Counted from the first letter of the stretch, positions 27,744-37,162 are shown. The stretch is DNA of 64,000 nt from an uncultured Oscillospiraceae bacterium (GCA_947627735.1 CANQXG010000011.1:1-64000), one strand, 5' to 3'. Made by a program: numbers and translations. The notes: generated from the sequence alone by a model not told the origin.

Positions 27744-28829
27744 ATGTCCATCGTGGAAAAGGCCCGGGGCGCCGGGCAGGCCATCGTGAAGGTCTGTCCG
27801 CCCGCGGCGTATCTTCTCATCCCCCCCATGCGCCTGGCGGACACTCTCCAGGGCGGCACGCTGCATCAGCACATGCGGGAGAACATCGACATCTTCTGCA
27901 CGCCGGAGCAGAGAGCGGACAGCGCCTATATGCGCTGGCTGCGCCGGGACATGTGGTACTGCGCCATCCGGTATCTGTGCGCGTTCAACGAGTATTTCAT
28001 GTTCCGCTTCCCCCGGCTGAACCACCGGGGCCGGAGCCAGTTCGTCACGGAACTGCAGAAGGTGGACGCCTACCAGCAGGTGGGCACGCCGGAGACATGG
28101 CGCACGCTGCAGAACAAGTGGGAGTGCTACCTGAAATTCCAAAAATACTACCGCCGGGACGCCATCCTGGCGGGGGCGGGGCTGGAGGCGGAGACCTTCT
28201 TCGCCTTCCTGGACAAGCACGCCCGCTTCATCGCCAAGCCCCTCAACGACGCCTGCGGCAACGGGGTGTTCCTCTTTGACGCCGCCGCCGACGGTCGGAG
28301 CCGGGAGGAGCTGCTGGCCTGGTTCCGGGGCCAGGACGTGATCCTGGAGCAGCCCATCGTCCAGTGCGCGGACATGGCCCGGCTCCACCCCGGCTCGGTG
28401 AACACCGTCCGCTGCGCCACGTTTTATAAGGACGGCCATGTGGACATCCTGTTCACCTTCCTGCGGATGGGCCGGGGCGGCAGCGTAGTGGACAACGCCG
28501 GGGCCGGCGGCTTCGTGGCCAGCGTGGACCCCGACACCGGCATCCTGACCACCCCCGGGGTGACCGAGTCGCTGGAGAGCGTGCTCGTCCACCCGGACAC
28601 CGGCGCACAGATCATCGGCTGGCGGGTCCCCCGCTGGGAGGAGATGAAGGCCCTGGCCCGGGAGATGAGCCTGGCCTTTACGGAGCAGCCCTACATCAGC
28701 TGGGACTTCGCCCTCACCGACGACGGCTGGGTCTGCGTGGAGGGCAACCACGCCGGCCAGTTCGTCTGCCCCCAGTTCACCACCCAGCACGGCATCCGGG
28801 ACCGGCTGCGGCCCTATTTTGACCTGTGA
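27744..28829 (+). CDS. Sugar-transfer-associated ATP-grasp protein 2
   Basis: A 361-residue paralogue of the preceding protein. Shared blocks are RFIAKPLNDACGNGVF, ARLHPGSVNTVRCATF, VVDNAGAGGF and the C-terminal ISWDFALTDDGWVCVEGN, whose Asp, Glu and Asn match the metal ligands of ATP-grasp folds. Sequence between these blocks differs strongly, so this is an old duplication, and the two could act on different acids or at successive steps. AAAGGAG lies 5 nt before the ATG at 27744. Confidence 0.85.
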   Translation: MSIVEKARGAGQAIVKVCPPAAYLLIPPMRLADTLQGGTLHQHMRENIDIFCTPEQRADSAYMRWLRRDMWYCAIRYLCAFNEYFMFRFPRLNHRGRSQFVTELQKVDAYQQVGTPETWRTLQNKWECYLKFQKYYRRDAILAGAGLEAETFFAFLDKHARFIAKPLNDACGNGVFLFDAAADGRSREELLAWFRGQDVILEQPIVQCADMARLHPGSVNTVRCATFYKDGHVDILFTFLRMGRGGSVVDNAGAGGFVASVDPDTGILTTPGVTESLESVLVHPDTGAQIIGWRVPRWEEMKALAREMSLAFTEQPYISWDFALTDDGWVCVEGNHAGQFVCPQFTTQHGIRDRLRPYFDL

Positions 28830-28839
28830 GGACCCTGCC

Positions 28840-29838
28840 ATGACCCCGTTTTTCTCCATCGTGGTGCCCGTTTACAACGTGGAACCCTTCCTGCGCCAGT
28901 GCGTGGACAGCATCCTGGCCCAGAGCTTCACAGACTTCGAGCTTATCCTGGTGGACGACGGCTCCCCCGACAGCTGCGGCGCCATCTGCGACGGCTACGC
29001 CGCGGCCGACGCCCGGGTGCGGACCATCCACCAGGCCAACGCCGGTCTGGCCGGCGCCCGCCGGACGGGCCTGGAGGCCGCCCGGGCGGAGTATGTGGGC
29101 TTCGTGGACAGCGACGACTGGGTGGAGCCGGCCTGGCTGGCCACGGTCCGGGACGGCCTGGAGCGGGGCAATAGTCCCGACATCGTCCTGTTCGACCACC
29201 GGCGGGACACGTCCATGCCCCCCGTGCCCCTGTTCTTGCAGCCGGGGTACTACGACAAGGCCCGGCTGGAGCGGGAGGTATACCCCTACATGCTGTGGGA
29301 CGCCCGCCGCCGGCCCTTCGGCACCCAGCTTTTGCCGGCCTATATCCCCCTGCGGATCGCCCGGCGGCAGCTGCTGCTGGACCACTACATCGACCGGGAC
29401 GTGAAGCTGCCCCTGTTCGAGGACATGGCCATGGCTTACGAGTGCCTGTATCACGCGGACAGCCTCTGGTTCTGCCCGGAGCGGCTGTATGTCTACCGGG
29501 TGCGGGAAAGCTCCCTTCTGCACGCCTACAGGCCGGATTTCTTCCGGGAGATCCAGCTGTGCTTTGGCTATATGCGCTCCCGGCTGGGCGGGCGGGACCC
29601 GGCCCTGGACCGGCAGCTGAACGGCGCGTACCTGCGCAAGGTGCTGGTGGGCATGGCCAATGACGTCCGCCAGTGGGGTCCCCAGGCCCATGCCCACACC
29701 GCCCGGGCCATGGAGGAGACCGGCATCGCCGGGGAGCTGTCCTTCGGGGGGCTTCCCTGGGACATGAAGCTGTTTTTGCTGCTGCTGAAATGCCGGATGT
29801 ACCGGCTGGCCCTGCTGGCCGTCCGGGTCCGGAGCTGA
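28840..29838 (+). CDS. GT2 family glycosyltransferase A
   Basis: A 332-residue GT-A-fold enzyme, cytoplasmic or peripheral. N-terminal nucleotide-binding motifs are SIVVPVYNVEPFLRQCVDS and ILVDDGSPDSC; the metal motif DSDDW is near residue 88. The C-terminal half has a short hydrophobic/basic tail that may touch the membrane. Donor and acceptor cannot be told. It is closely related to the next gene (tandem duplicates, both containing LGGRDPALDRQ). Confidence 0.88.
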   Translation: MTPFFSIVVPVYNVEPFLRQCVDSILAQSFTDFELILVDDGSPDSCGAICDGYAAADARVRTIHQANAGLAGARRTGLEAARAEYVGFVDSDDWVEPAWLATVRDGLERGNSPDIVLFDHRRDTSMPPVPLFLQPGYYDKARLEREVYPYMLWDARRRPFGTQLLPAYIPLRIARRQLLLDHYIDRDVKLPLFEDMAMAYECLYHADSLWFCPERLYVYRVRESSLLHAYRPDFFREIQLCFGYMRSRLGGRDPALDRQLNGAYLRKVLVGMANDVRQWGPQAHAHTARAMEETGIAGELSFGGLPWDMKLFLLLLKCRMYRLALLAVRVRS

Positions 29839-29854
29839 CCGGGGAGGAGAGAGA

Positions 29855-30862
29855 ATGACCCCCTATTTTTCCATCGTCATCCCCGTATACAACGCCGCGG
29901 CCTATCTGCGCCGGTGCGTGGACAGCATCCTGGCCCAAACCTTCTCAGACTTTGAGCTTATCCTGGTGGACGACGGCTCCGCCGACGAAAGTGCCGCCCT
30001 CTGCGACGGCTATGCCGCCGCCGACAGCCGGGTGCTGGCCCTCCATCAGGCCAACGCCGGCCCCACCCCCGCCCGCCGGCGGGGCCTGGACGCCGCCCGG
30101 GGGGCGTATATATGCTTCGCCGACGCGGACGACTGGGTGGTCCCCCGCTGGCTGGAGGCCATCCACGGCCTGATCCGGGACAACGGCGGGCCGGACATGG
30201 TGCTGTTCGACTATGAGCGGGACGTGGGGCCGGTGGCTCAGCCCATGCTGGCGGAGGAGGGCTATTACGACCGGGGCCGGCTGGAGCGGGAGATATTCCC
30301 CTACATGCTCATGGACCTGCGGCGCAAGCCCTTCGGCACCCAGCTGTTCCCCGGGTACCTGTGGAGCAAGGTGTTCCGCCGGGAGCTGATATGCCAGCAT
30401 TACCTGAAGGACGACCGGATCACCATCTTCGAGGACACCGCCATGACCTACCAGTGCGTCTATAACGCCTCGGCGGTGTACATCACCCGGGAGAAGCTGT
30501 ACGTCTACCGCAAGCAGACCCAGTCGAACCTGAACCACTACCGGCCCGCCTATTTTATGGAGTGCAAGCTGGTGAAGGACTGCCTGCGGGAGAACCTGGG
30601 CGGGCGGGACCCGGCGCTGGACAGGCAGATCAACGCCTTTTGCGCCTACCGGCTCATCCACGGCCTGGTCATGGAGTGCGTCGCCCACCCGGTGCTGGCC
30701 CAGGCGGCGGAAAACGCAGGCCGGACGCTGGACGAGTCCCGCTTTGCCGCCGACCTGACCGTCCGGGGCCTGCCGCTGTACATGAAGCCCTTCGTCCTGC
30801 TGGTAAAGCACCGCCTTTACCGGGCGGCGGTGCTGCTGATAAAGCTGCGCATGGACCGATAA
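29855..30862 (+). CDS. GT2 family glycosyltransferase B
   Basis: A 335-residue GT2 enzyme with SIVIPVYNAAAYLRRCVDS, ILVDDGSADES and metal motif DADDW. Much of the chain aligns with glycosyltransferase A, including CDGYAAAD, HQANAG, RLERE(V/I)(Y/F)PYML and the LGGRDPALDRQ block, which shows a tandem duplication. Divergence is greatest in the acceptor-side half, as expected if the copies use different acceptors. GGGGAGG lies upstream of the ATG. Confidence 0.88.
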   Translation: MTPYFSIVIPVYNAAAYLRRCVDSILAQTFSDFELILVDDGSADESAALCDGYAAADSRVLALHQANAGPTPARRRGLDAARGAYICFADADDWVVPRWLEAIHGLIRDNGGPDMVLFDYERDVGPVAQPMLAEEGYYDRGRLEREIFPYMLMDLRRKPFGTQLFPGYLWSKVFRRELICQHYLKDDRITIFEDTAMTYQCVYNASAVYITREKLYVYRKQTQSNLNHYRPAYFMECKLVKDCLRENLGGRDPALDRQINAFCAYRLIHGLVMECVAHPVLAQAAENAGRTLDESRFAADLTVRGLPLYMKPFVLLVKHRLYRAAVLLIKLRMDR

Positions 30863-30877
30863 CAGGGAAGGAGAGCC

Positions 30878-31897
30878 ATGGCAAAAGTATCCGTCATCAT
30901 CCCCGTATACAAGGCCGAGGCCTATCTGCGCCAGTGTCTGGACAGCGTCATGGCCCAGCAGGCCCCGGAGTTGGAGTTCATCGTGGTGGACGACGGCTCC
31001 CCCGACGGCTGCGGCGCCATATGCGACAGCTATGCCCGCCGGGACAGGCGCTTTCGGGTGCTCCACCGGGAAAACGGCGGCGTGGTGTCCGCGCTGATGG
31101 AGGGCCTGCGGGCCGCCCGGGGGGATTATGTGGGCTTCGTGGACGCGGACGACTGGATCGATCCGGGGTACTTTGAGCGGCTGTACGATGCCGCGGCGGA
31201 GACCGGCGCGGACATCGTCCAGGCGGAGCGGATCGAGGAGGGCGCCCGCGCCCTGACCCTGGCCCAGCCCGAGGAGCGGACATACGCCGGCGCGGAGGCC
31301 ATCCGGGCGCTGATGGGCGAATACTTCACCCAATACCTGGTCGCCCCGGACAGGCGGACCGTCACCTTCGCCCGGTGGGACAAGCTCTACCGCCGGGAGA
31401 TGGTGCTGGCTGATCTGGAGCTGCTGGACACCCGGCTTTATCTGGCGGAGGACACGGTGTTCAACGCCGCCATGCTGCCGGACTGCAAAAAGGTGGTGCT
31501 GCTCAGCGGCACGCCCAAGTACCATTACCGCATCCTGGCCGGCTCCAATTCCCACCGCTACGACCCCCGGGAGATGAGCCGGCTCGCCCAGCTGCGGCAG
31601 GCGCTGCAGCGCATCGCCCGGGCCAAGGGCACCGACCCGGTCCTGCCGGACCTGTACATCGGCCACGCGGTCTACTTCCGGGCCTATACCACCGCCATCC
31701 AGCCGGACATGGACCCGGCGGCCGCCCGGGACCACATCCGGACGCTGGTGAAAAGCGTCCCGCCGGCGCTGCTGAGCCGGTACGCCGCCTCCCGGGGCGG
31801 GGCCGCCGTGGGCCTGTGCTGTGCCCTGCTCCGGGTCGGCGCCGTGGGGTCCTTCATCCGCCTGGCCCGCTTCAACGAGCGCCGCGCTCAACGCTGA
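30878..31897 (+). CDS. GT2 family glycosyltransferase C
   Basis: A 339-residue GT2 enzyme starting SVIIPVYKAEAYLRQCLDS, with VVDDGSPDGCGAICDSYA and metal motif DADDWIDPGY. The acceptor half (AEDTVFNAAMLPDC, PKYHYRI) is typical of enzymes that add sugars to teichoic or capsular polymers. It is less like glycosyltransferases A and B than they are like each other. It is the last gene of the plus arm, with two hairpin terminators after it. Confidence 0.88.
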   Translation: MAKVSVIIPVYKAEAYLRQCLDSVMAQQAPELEFIVVDDGSPDGCGAICDSYARRDRRFRVLHRENGGVVSALMEGLRAARGDYVGFVDADDWIDPGYFERLYDAAAETGADIVQAERIEEGARALTLAQPEERTYAGAEAIRALMGEYFTQYLVAPDRRTVTFARWDKLYRREMVLADLELLDTRLYLAEDTVFNAAMLPDCKKVVLLSGTPKYHYRILAGSNSHRYDPREMSRLAQLRQALQRIARAKGTDPVLPDLYIGHAVYFRAYTTAIQPDMDPAAARDHIRTLVKSVPPALLSRYAASRGGAAVGLCCALLRVGAVGSFIRLARFNERRAQR

Positions 31898-31904
31898 ACC
31901 GCAT

Positions 31905-31935
31905 AAAAAGACCGGGGAGCCTCCGCTCCCCGGTC
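31905..31935 (-). terminator. Intrinsic terminator of the minus arm
   Basis: Stem GACCGGGGAGC (31910-31920), loop CTCC, GCTCCCCGGTC (31925-31935), with a T run on the minus strand (31905-31909). It ends the licD-terminated operon. Confidence 0.85.
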
Positions 31936-31951
31936 CCGTATCATCTTATCC

Positions 31952-31981
31952 CGCCGCTCCGGTCTGCCGGGGCGGCGTTTT
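31952..31981 (+). terminator. Intrinsic terminator of the plus arm
   Basis: Stem CGCCGCTCCGG (31952-31962), loop TCTG, CCGGGGCGGCG (31967-31977), then TTTT. One G-U type pair. Together with the hairpin at 31905 it separates the two convergent operons. Confidence 0.75.
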
Positions 31982-31982
31982 C

Positions 31983-32813
31983 TTATTCCTCCCACCAGCG
32001 GTCCAGGTAGGACCGGTCCATGCTGAACCAGGCCACCGGGTGGCCGGGGGCGCGCTGGTCCTCGGGGGGATAGGTCATGTAATCGCCGTAGAGGATGCGC
32101 AGGTACTCATCCGTCCCCGCCGGGCAGGGCACCGTCATATCCTCGAAGGGCAGCGTCACCGTCTCCCGGACGCATCGGCTGGGGTACAGCACCCACCCGA
32201 AGCACTCGTTGGCCCAGGGCGCGTCATAGATGCTCATGCGCCTGAACAGGTCCTCCTCCCGCAGGGAGGGCCAGTTGTAGGGCATCACCCATCGCAGGGG
32301 CACGGTCAGCACATACCGCAGCTTCTGCCCCGGTGTCCCGGCGTCCGCCCAGGTATGGCGCATGATCCGCCGCAGGGTCCGCAGGGGCTTTCTCCGCCGC
32401 TCCAGGGCGTCCCGCTCCGGTCCCGGCTCCGGGTAGCCGTCATAGGCGAACACGTCCAGATAGACGCCCGTGTGGGCCTCGGGATAGGGGGCCAGGTAGT
32501 CCTCGATGAAGGTGGTGCGCCTGTCGTGGACCTTCAAAATGGAGTGGGCAGGGTGGCGTATCTGCTCATAATCCTGCAGCGCCAGGTGCTCCGGCAGCTC
32601 CCGGGGCGCGATCTGGCGGAAGCGGTCGAAGTCCTCCCGGGGCATGCCGATGTCCACGTCGTCGTCCCAGGGGATGAACCCCTTGTGGCGCACCGCCCCC
32701 AGGCACGTGCCGCCGTCGGCCCACCAGCGCAGGCCGTGGCGCTCGCACAGCTTCGCCACCTCCTTGAGGATCTCCAGCTCCCGCCGCTGGACGGCCGCGA
32801 TGTCGATGTCCAT
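31983..32813 (-). CDS. LicD family phosphotransferase
   Basis: A 276-residue LicD-type nucleotidyltransferase-fold protein. The signature is DGGTCLGAVRHKGFIPWDD followed by DVDIG (about 34-56), whose Asp cluster binds metal. LicD proteins add phosphocholine or another phospho-substituent to teichoic acids or other glycans. No choline kinase or cytidylyltransferase gene is in the window, so the donor is open. AAGGAGG precedes the ATG at 32813. It is the last gene of the minus arm. Confidence 0.9.
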   Translation of the reverse strand: MDIDIAAVQRRELEILKEVAKLCERHGLRWWADGGTCLGAVRHKGFIPWDDDVDIGMPREDFDRFRQIAPRELPEHLALQDYEQIRHPAHSILKVHDRRTTFIEDYLAPYPEAHTGVYLDVFAYDGYPEPGPERDALERRRKPLRTLRRIMRHTWADAGTPGQKLRYVLTVPLRWVMPYNWPSLREEDLFRRMSIYDAPWANECFGWVLYPSRCVRETVTLPFEDMTVPCPAGTDEYLRILYGDYMTYPPEDQRAPGHPVAWFSMDRSYLDRWWEE

Positions 32814-32824
32814 GCTCCGCCTCC

Positions 32825-34381
32825 TTACCGGCTCCCGCCGCCGGTCTGGCCCCGCCGCAGCAGCCCTATGAGCCTGGCCCGGTCCTCCCGGCCCAGCAGC
32901 ACCGCGAAGCTCACCGCCAGCCCCGCCACGCCGGTGACGGCGCACTCGGCCACCAGGCCGAACCAGCCGGTGGCGTTCACCGTATGGCGCACCGCCGCGG
33001 CCGCCGCCATGACCACGGCGGTCATGGCCAGGCACTTCAGCGCCGGGATATAAAACGTGGTCCACTTCAGCTGCATGATCCGGGCCACGTACAGCGGCAC
33101 GAAGGTGAGCAGCCCCACCCCAGTGACCACGGCGCTGACGCCCACGATGATGAGCATCTTCGCCTCCTCGGTCCGGGCCACGCTCAGGGACACGAACACG
33201 ATCCCCAGGGTGATGACCGACAGGCAGATGTGGTACAGCGCGTCCTGCTTCAGCCGGTTGGTCACATAAAATGCGTTCCACAGCCCCGCCATGGAATAGG
33301 ACAGGGGCGTGGAAACCATGGCCGCCACGGCGATGGTCCGCAGCAGGCCCGCGTCCTCCCCCGGCACCCACAGGGCGAAGAAGGTGTCCCCGAAAAAGCA
33401 CACGCACGCCACCGGGATGCAGGCGAACATGCCCAGCAGCTTCATGGAGAAGATCAGCTGCTCCCGGATGTCGTCCATGTCCCCCTTGGCGAAGCTGATG
33501 TTCAGCTGGGGCAGGAACACATAGGAGATGGAGCTGAAGGCCGAGGAGATCATGATGGGCAGGTTCTTGGCGATGGACACCGAACCCATGGCCGCGGCGC
33601 TCACCAGCACGTTGCTCATCAGCAGGTCCAGCCCGTCCAGCAGTATCCGGCTCAGCTGCAGGACGCTGTTCCATATCCCGGAGGACAGCAGCTCCCGTAT
33701 CCGGGCCATGCTGAAAAACCGCCGGCGGACCTGTATCTCCGGCAGGAACCGGCGGGTCAGGCGGTAGTTCACCATCGCCCGGTAGAAGAAGCATATCACC
33801 GCCGCCACGCCCATGTAGTACACATGGGGCGGCAGGAACCGGAACGCCAGCAGCAGGATGCCCGCCCGCAGCAGCTCCGACACGATGGTCCGGGCGTAGT
33901 CCAGATCCAGCCGGTTGCGCACATAGGTGGCCGTGCCCAGCACGGAGGTGACCACCCCCAGCAGCGACTGGGCGAACAGCAGCGCCCACAGGATCTGCAC
34001 GTCCCCCAGTATCCCCGCCGGCACATCCAGCAGCCGGTCCATGAACACCACGATCACCGCCGCCGGCACCGTCAGCACCACCGCGATGAGGATGTTGGCG
34101 AAGATCAGGGAGGTGAAGTACTGGTTGGCGGTGCGGTACTCCTCCCGGTGGATGCTGATGGTGATGAACCGGGAGGCCATGGCGTTCAGCGCCGTGACCA
34201 GGATCTGGGCATAGCTGATGAAGTTGTTGGCCAGCCCCACGAAGCCGTATGCCTCCCGGCCCAGCTTCGCCACCACGTAGCGGGTCAGAAAAAAGCTGAT
34301 GAGGGCCGAGATCACGAAGGAGGTGATCTGCACGGCCATATTGATGAAAAGCTGTCTGTCCTTGGACCCGCTCCCGCTCAT
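32825..34381 (-). CDS. Wzx-like oligosaccharide flippase
   Basis: A 518-residue MATE/MOP-type membrane protein with about 14 hydrophobic segments. The N-terminus INMAVQITSFVISALISFF leads into FFLTRYVVAKLGREAYGFVGL, a form common in polysaccharide exporters. It would move lipid-linked oligosaccharide across the membrane. The start at 34381 has GGAGGAG upstream, and ATGA overlap with the preceding GT2 gene indicates coupled translation. It is the only Wzx-type flippase in the locus and may serve both arms (inference). Confidence 0.88.
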   Translation of the reverse strand: MSGSGSKDRQLFINMAVQITSFVISALISFFLTRYVVAKLGREAYGFVGLANNFISYAQILVTALNAMASRFITISIHREEYRTANQYFTSLIFANILIAVVLTVPAAVIVVFMDRLLDVPAGILGDVQILWALLFAQSLLGVVTSVLGTATYVRNRLDLDYARTIVSELLRAGILLLAFRFLPPHVYYMGVAAVICFFYRAMVNYRLTRRFLPEIQVRRRFFSMARIRELLSSGIWNSVLQLSRILLDGLDLLMSNVLVSAAAMGSVSIAKNLPIMISSAFSSISYVFLPQLNISFAKGDMDDIREQLIFSMKLLGMFACIPVACVCFFGDTFFALWVPGEDAGLLRTIAVAAMVSTPLSYSMAGLWNAFYVTNRLKQDALYHICLSVITLGIVFVSLSVARTEEAKMLIIVGVSAVVTGVGLLTFVPLYVARIMQLKWTTFYIPALKCLAMTAVVMAAAAAVRHTVNATGWFGLVAECAVTGVAGLAVSFAVLLGREDRARLIGLLRRGQTGGGSR

Positions 34382-35319
34382 GGCTTCGCTCCTCCGCCCA
34401 TCCGCCGCCGGGCATAGCCCAGCCACAGCCAGACCGCCCGCGGGTCCAGCTCACGGGCCATCTGGCCGGACACCCACCGGACCCAGGGCAGGATCTGCTC
34501 CCGGCCGGCGGACACGTCCGCGGCGTCCATCACCGCCCACAGCTGCACATAGGCCCGGCGCAGCACCGCCGCGGCCAGGTCCTTCCAGCCCCGGGCGAGG
34601 TACATCTCCCGCCGGGCGCGCAGCGCGCCCATCACGTCCAGCCGCCGCAGGGCGGCGGAGGAGGTCATGATGCTCCCCGGCCTGCCCACGTCCCAGTAGA
34701 GCACCTTGTCCACGGTCACCAGCCCGCCGCTGCGCTCGCAGATGTCCGCCAGCGCCAGCTCGTCCTCGTGGATCATGCCCTCCCGGAACCGGAGGCCGTC
34801 GAATATCTCCCGGCGGTACAGCCGGTTCCACACGGTCACGTACCGCCACCAGTCCGGCGCCAGCTCCGCCCGGCGGTACATCTGCTCCGGGGTGAGCCTC
34901 TCCGCCGGCATGGGGGGGATGGGAGCGCCCTTTGGCTGCCCCTGCTCGTCCACATAGATCACGTCGCACACGCTCACGCCCGCCCCGGACGACACCAGGG
35001 CGGCGTGGAGGGTCTCGTACATGGCCGGGTCGATATAGTCGTCCGAGTCCACGAAACCGATATAGGCCCCCGTGGCCGCGTCCAGCCCGGCGTTCCGGGC
35101 GGAGGACAGCCCGCCGTTGGGCTTGTGGATCACCCGGACGCGGTCATCGCTCCGGGCAACGCCGTCGCATATGGCGCCGCAGCCGTCGGGGGAGCCGTCG
35201 TCCACCAGGATGACCTCCAGGTCCTCATAGGTCTGGCCCAGGACGCTCCGCACGCACTTTTCCAGGTATTTCTCCACCTTGTACACGGGGATGATGACGG
35301 TGATCTTTTCCGATTCCAT
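34378..35319 (-). CDS. GT2 family glycosyltransferase D
   Basis: A 313-residue GT2 enzyme with ITVIIPVYKVEKYLEKCVRS, VILVDDGSPDGCGAICDG and metal motif DSDDYIDP. The C-terminal half carries MIHEDELALADIC and a basic tail. This fits the EpsH/SpsA-like enzymes that extend surface glycans. The start at 35319 has GAGGAG upstream. It is third in the minus-arm operon, overlapping the flippase gene by 4 nt. Confidence 0.88.
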   Translation of the reverse strand: MESEKITVIIPVYKVEKYLEKCVRSVLGQTYEDLEVILVDDGSPDGCGAICDGVARSDDRVRVIHKPNGGLSSARNAGLDAATGAYIGFVDSDDYIDPAMYETLHAALVSSGAGVSVCDVIYVDEQGQPKGAPIPPMPAERLTPEQMYRRAELAPDWWRYVTVWNRLYRREIFDGLRFREGMIHEDELALADICERSGGLVTVDKVLYWDVGRPGSIMTSSAALRRLDVMGALRARREMYLARGWKDLAAAVLRRAYVQLWAVMDAADVSAGREQILPWVRWVSGQMARELDPRAVWLWLGYARRRMGGGAKP

Positions 35320-35327
35320 GGCTCTCC

Positions 35328-36179
35328 TCACAGCTTGCGCAGGCAGTCATACTCCCGCCGGCGGCCGGGGGAGAGATAAAACGCCTCAAAAGGCCCGCCT
35401 GGCACGTCCAGCCCCTCCCCGGGGCCGATGCCCCAGCCGGGGTGCATCACCAGCTCCAGGTCCGCGCCCTTCTTCGCCGCGGCCCGCTCCATGTCCGGCA
35501 GCAGCGCGCTCACCAGCCGGTGCTCCAGGTTCCCCGACAGCACCAGGCCCATGACCATGTTCTTCTTCAGGCCCATCCGGGCCATGTACCGGCCATCGAA
35601 CAGGGCGAAGGCGTTCAGCACCAGGTTTTTCAGCACGTTCACCGGCGCGTAGTCCCGCCACAGCTCCCGGTGGCGGATATAGGGACCCAGCGGCTCCCGG
35701 GAGTAGCGCATGTACGCCGCCCTCAGCCCCTTCGCCTCCAGGGTGTCGGCTATAGCGGCCATGACGGCGGGGATCATCTGCACGTGCTGGTGGCCGTCCA
35801 GCCGCAGGGGCCTGTCCCCCAGCAGGGGCAGCGCCCGGTCCAGCTGGGCGGAAAACTCCCGCCCCAGCTGCGCCCGCAGGGCGCGGGGATGGAGCAGGCT
35901 CGTCAGGAAAAGGGCAAAAAAACTGCGCCGGAACCGGCCATCCGGCCCGGCCAGCAGCGGTATCTCCTCCGGCGGGGCCAGGCACAGCCCCTCCGTCACA
36001 TTCAGATGCACCGCCACATGGAGGCTCTCGTCCCCCTCCAGCAGGGCCGCGGCCCGCTCCAGCGCGGGGCTGTTGGGCATGAGGCTGACGCCGGTGAGGA
36101 CCCCCTCCCGGCGGCAGTCCAGGATGTGCTCCGACTGGGGCAGGGTGATGCCAAAGTCGTCGGCGTTAAACAGCGTCAT
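35328..36179 (-). CDS. YdjC/ChbG-type carbohydrate deacetylase
   Basis: A 283-residue metal-dependent deacetylase of the YdjC/ChbG family. Metal-binding motifs are NADDFG (5-10), an HLNVTEG stretch (about 58-64), DGHQHV (about 128-133) and a C-terminal MHPGWG. The family removes acetyl groups from N-acetylated sugars; here the substrate may be a GlcNAc-type residue on the lipid-linked precursor made by the neighbouring glycosyltransferase (inference). Its start lies inside the 3' end of the preceding gene (14-nt overlap). Confidence 0.87.
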   Translation of the reverse strand: MTLFNADDFGITLPQSEHILDCRREGVLTGVSLMPNSPALERAAALLEGDESLHVAVHLNVTEGLCLAPPEEIPLLAGPDGRFRRSFFALFLTSLLHPRALRAQLGREFSAQLDRALPLLGDRPLRLDGHQHVQMIPAVMAAIADTLEAKGLRAAYMRYSREPLGPYIRHRELWRDYAPVNVLKNLVLNAFALFDGRYMARMGLKKNMVMGLVLSGNLEHRLVSALLPDMERAAAKKGADLELVMHPGWGIGPGEGLDVPGGPFEAFYLSPGRRREYDCLRKL

Positions 36180-37131
36180 CGCCCTGCTCCCTCCGGGCCG
36201 GGATGCCCAGCGTCGTGGACACCACGTACCGGTGCCGGCCCTTCACTTCCTCGTAGATCTTGGCGATATAGCTGCCGATGATCCCCAGGCTCAGCATGAC
36301 GATGGAGCCGATGATAAGCTCGATGAGGATCACGGTGGTGAAGCCCTCCACCGCCCGGTGGGTGGCGTAGGTGACGATGCACTCGATGCCCTGGATCAGC
36401 GCCAGCAGCAGGAACAGCACCCCCATGCCCGTGACCAGGTGCAGGGGCTTGGTGGTGAACGACAGGATGCTGCTGACGGCGTAGCGGACCAGGCCCATTG
36501 TGGTCCACTTGCTCTCCCCCTCGGCCCGCTCCTGCACCCGGAAGCCCACGGAGGCGGTCTTGAACCCCACCCAGCCGGACAGGGCCCGGAAGAAGGTGCT
36601 CCGCTCCGGCAGGGATATAAGCGCGTCCACCGCCCGGCGGTCCAGCAGCTTGAAGTCCGACGTCCGGCTCATGTCCATCTTCACCGCCGCGCTCATCAGC
36701 TTGTAAAACAGGGCGGTCATACCCTTGTAGAAGATGCTCTCCCGGCCCCGGTCCTCCTTCACGCCCTCGATGACCTCGAAGCCGTTCTCCCAGAGCCTGT
36801 ACATCTCCACCAGCGTTTCGGGCGGGTGCTGCATGTCGCAGTCCATCACCGCCACGCAGGCTCCCGCCGCCGTTTCCAGACCGGCGAAGATGGCCGCTTC
36901 CTTGCCGAAATTCCGGGAAAAGCGGACGCCCCGGACCATATCCCACGCCCCGGCGGCCCGCTCGATCTGCTCCCAGGTGTCGTCGGAGGAGCCGTCGTCG
37001 ACGAAATACACCGCCGCGCAGATATTCTCCCGCTCCATGATCTGCCGCAGGGCTTGGGCCATACGGCCAATGTTGCCCGACTCATTGAAGGCGGGCACGA
37101 CGATGGACAGGGTCTCTCTTTTTGCGCTCAT
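36166..37131 (-). CDS. CsbB/GtrB-like polyprenyl-phosphate glycosyltransferase (copy 2)
   Basis: A 321-residue GT2 enzyme with SIVVPAFNESGNIGRMA, VYFVDDGSSDDT, metal motif MDCDMQHPP and a C-terminal pair of membrane helices ending GIIGSYIAKIYEEVKGR, as in GtrB and CsbB. It probably loads a sugar on undecaprenyl phosphate for a GT-C enzyme; yfhO copy 2 lies 0.7 kb away, divergently placed. It is first in the minus-arm operon, with a near-perfect promoter and GGGAGG ahead of the ATG. Confidence 0.9.
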   Translation of the reverse strand: MSAKRETLSIVVPAFNESGNIGRMAQALRQIMERENICAAVYFVDDGSSDDTWEQIERAAGAWDMVRGVRFSRNFGKEAAIFAGLETAAGACVAVMDCDMQHPPETLVEMYRLWENGFEVIEGVKEDRGRESIFYKGMTALFYKLMSAAVKMDMSRTSDFKLLDRRAVDALISLPERSTFFRALSGWVGFKTASVGFRVQERAEGESKWTTMGLVRYAVSSILSFTTKPLHLVTGMGVLFLLLALIQGIECIVTYATHRAVEGFTTVILIELIIGSIVMLSLGIIGSYIAKIYEEVKGRHRYVVSTTLGIPARREQGDDAV

Positions 37132-37162
37132 AGTAAGCCTCCCGGCCTTTTTCCTTTTTCAT

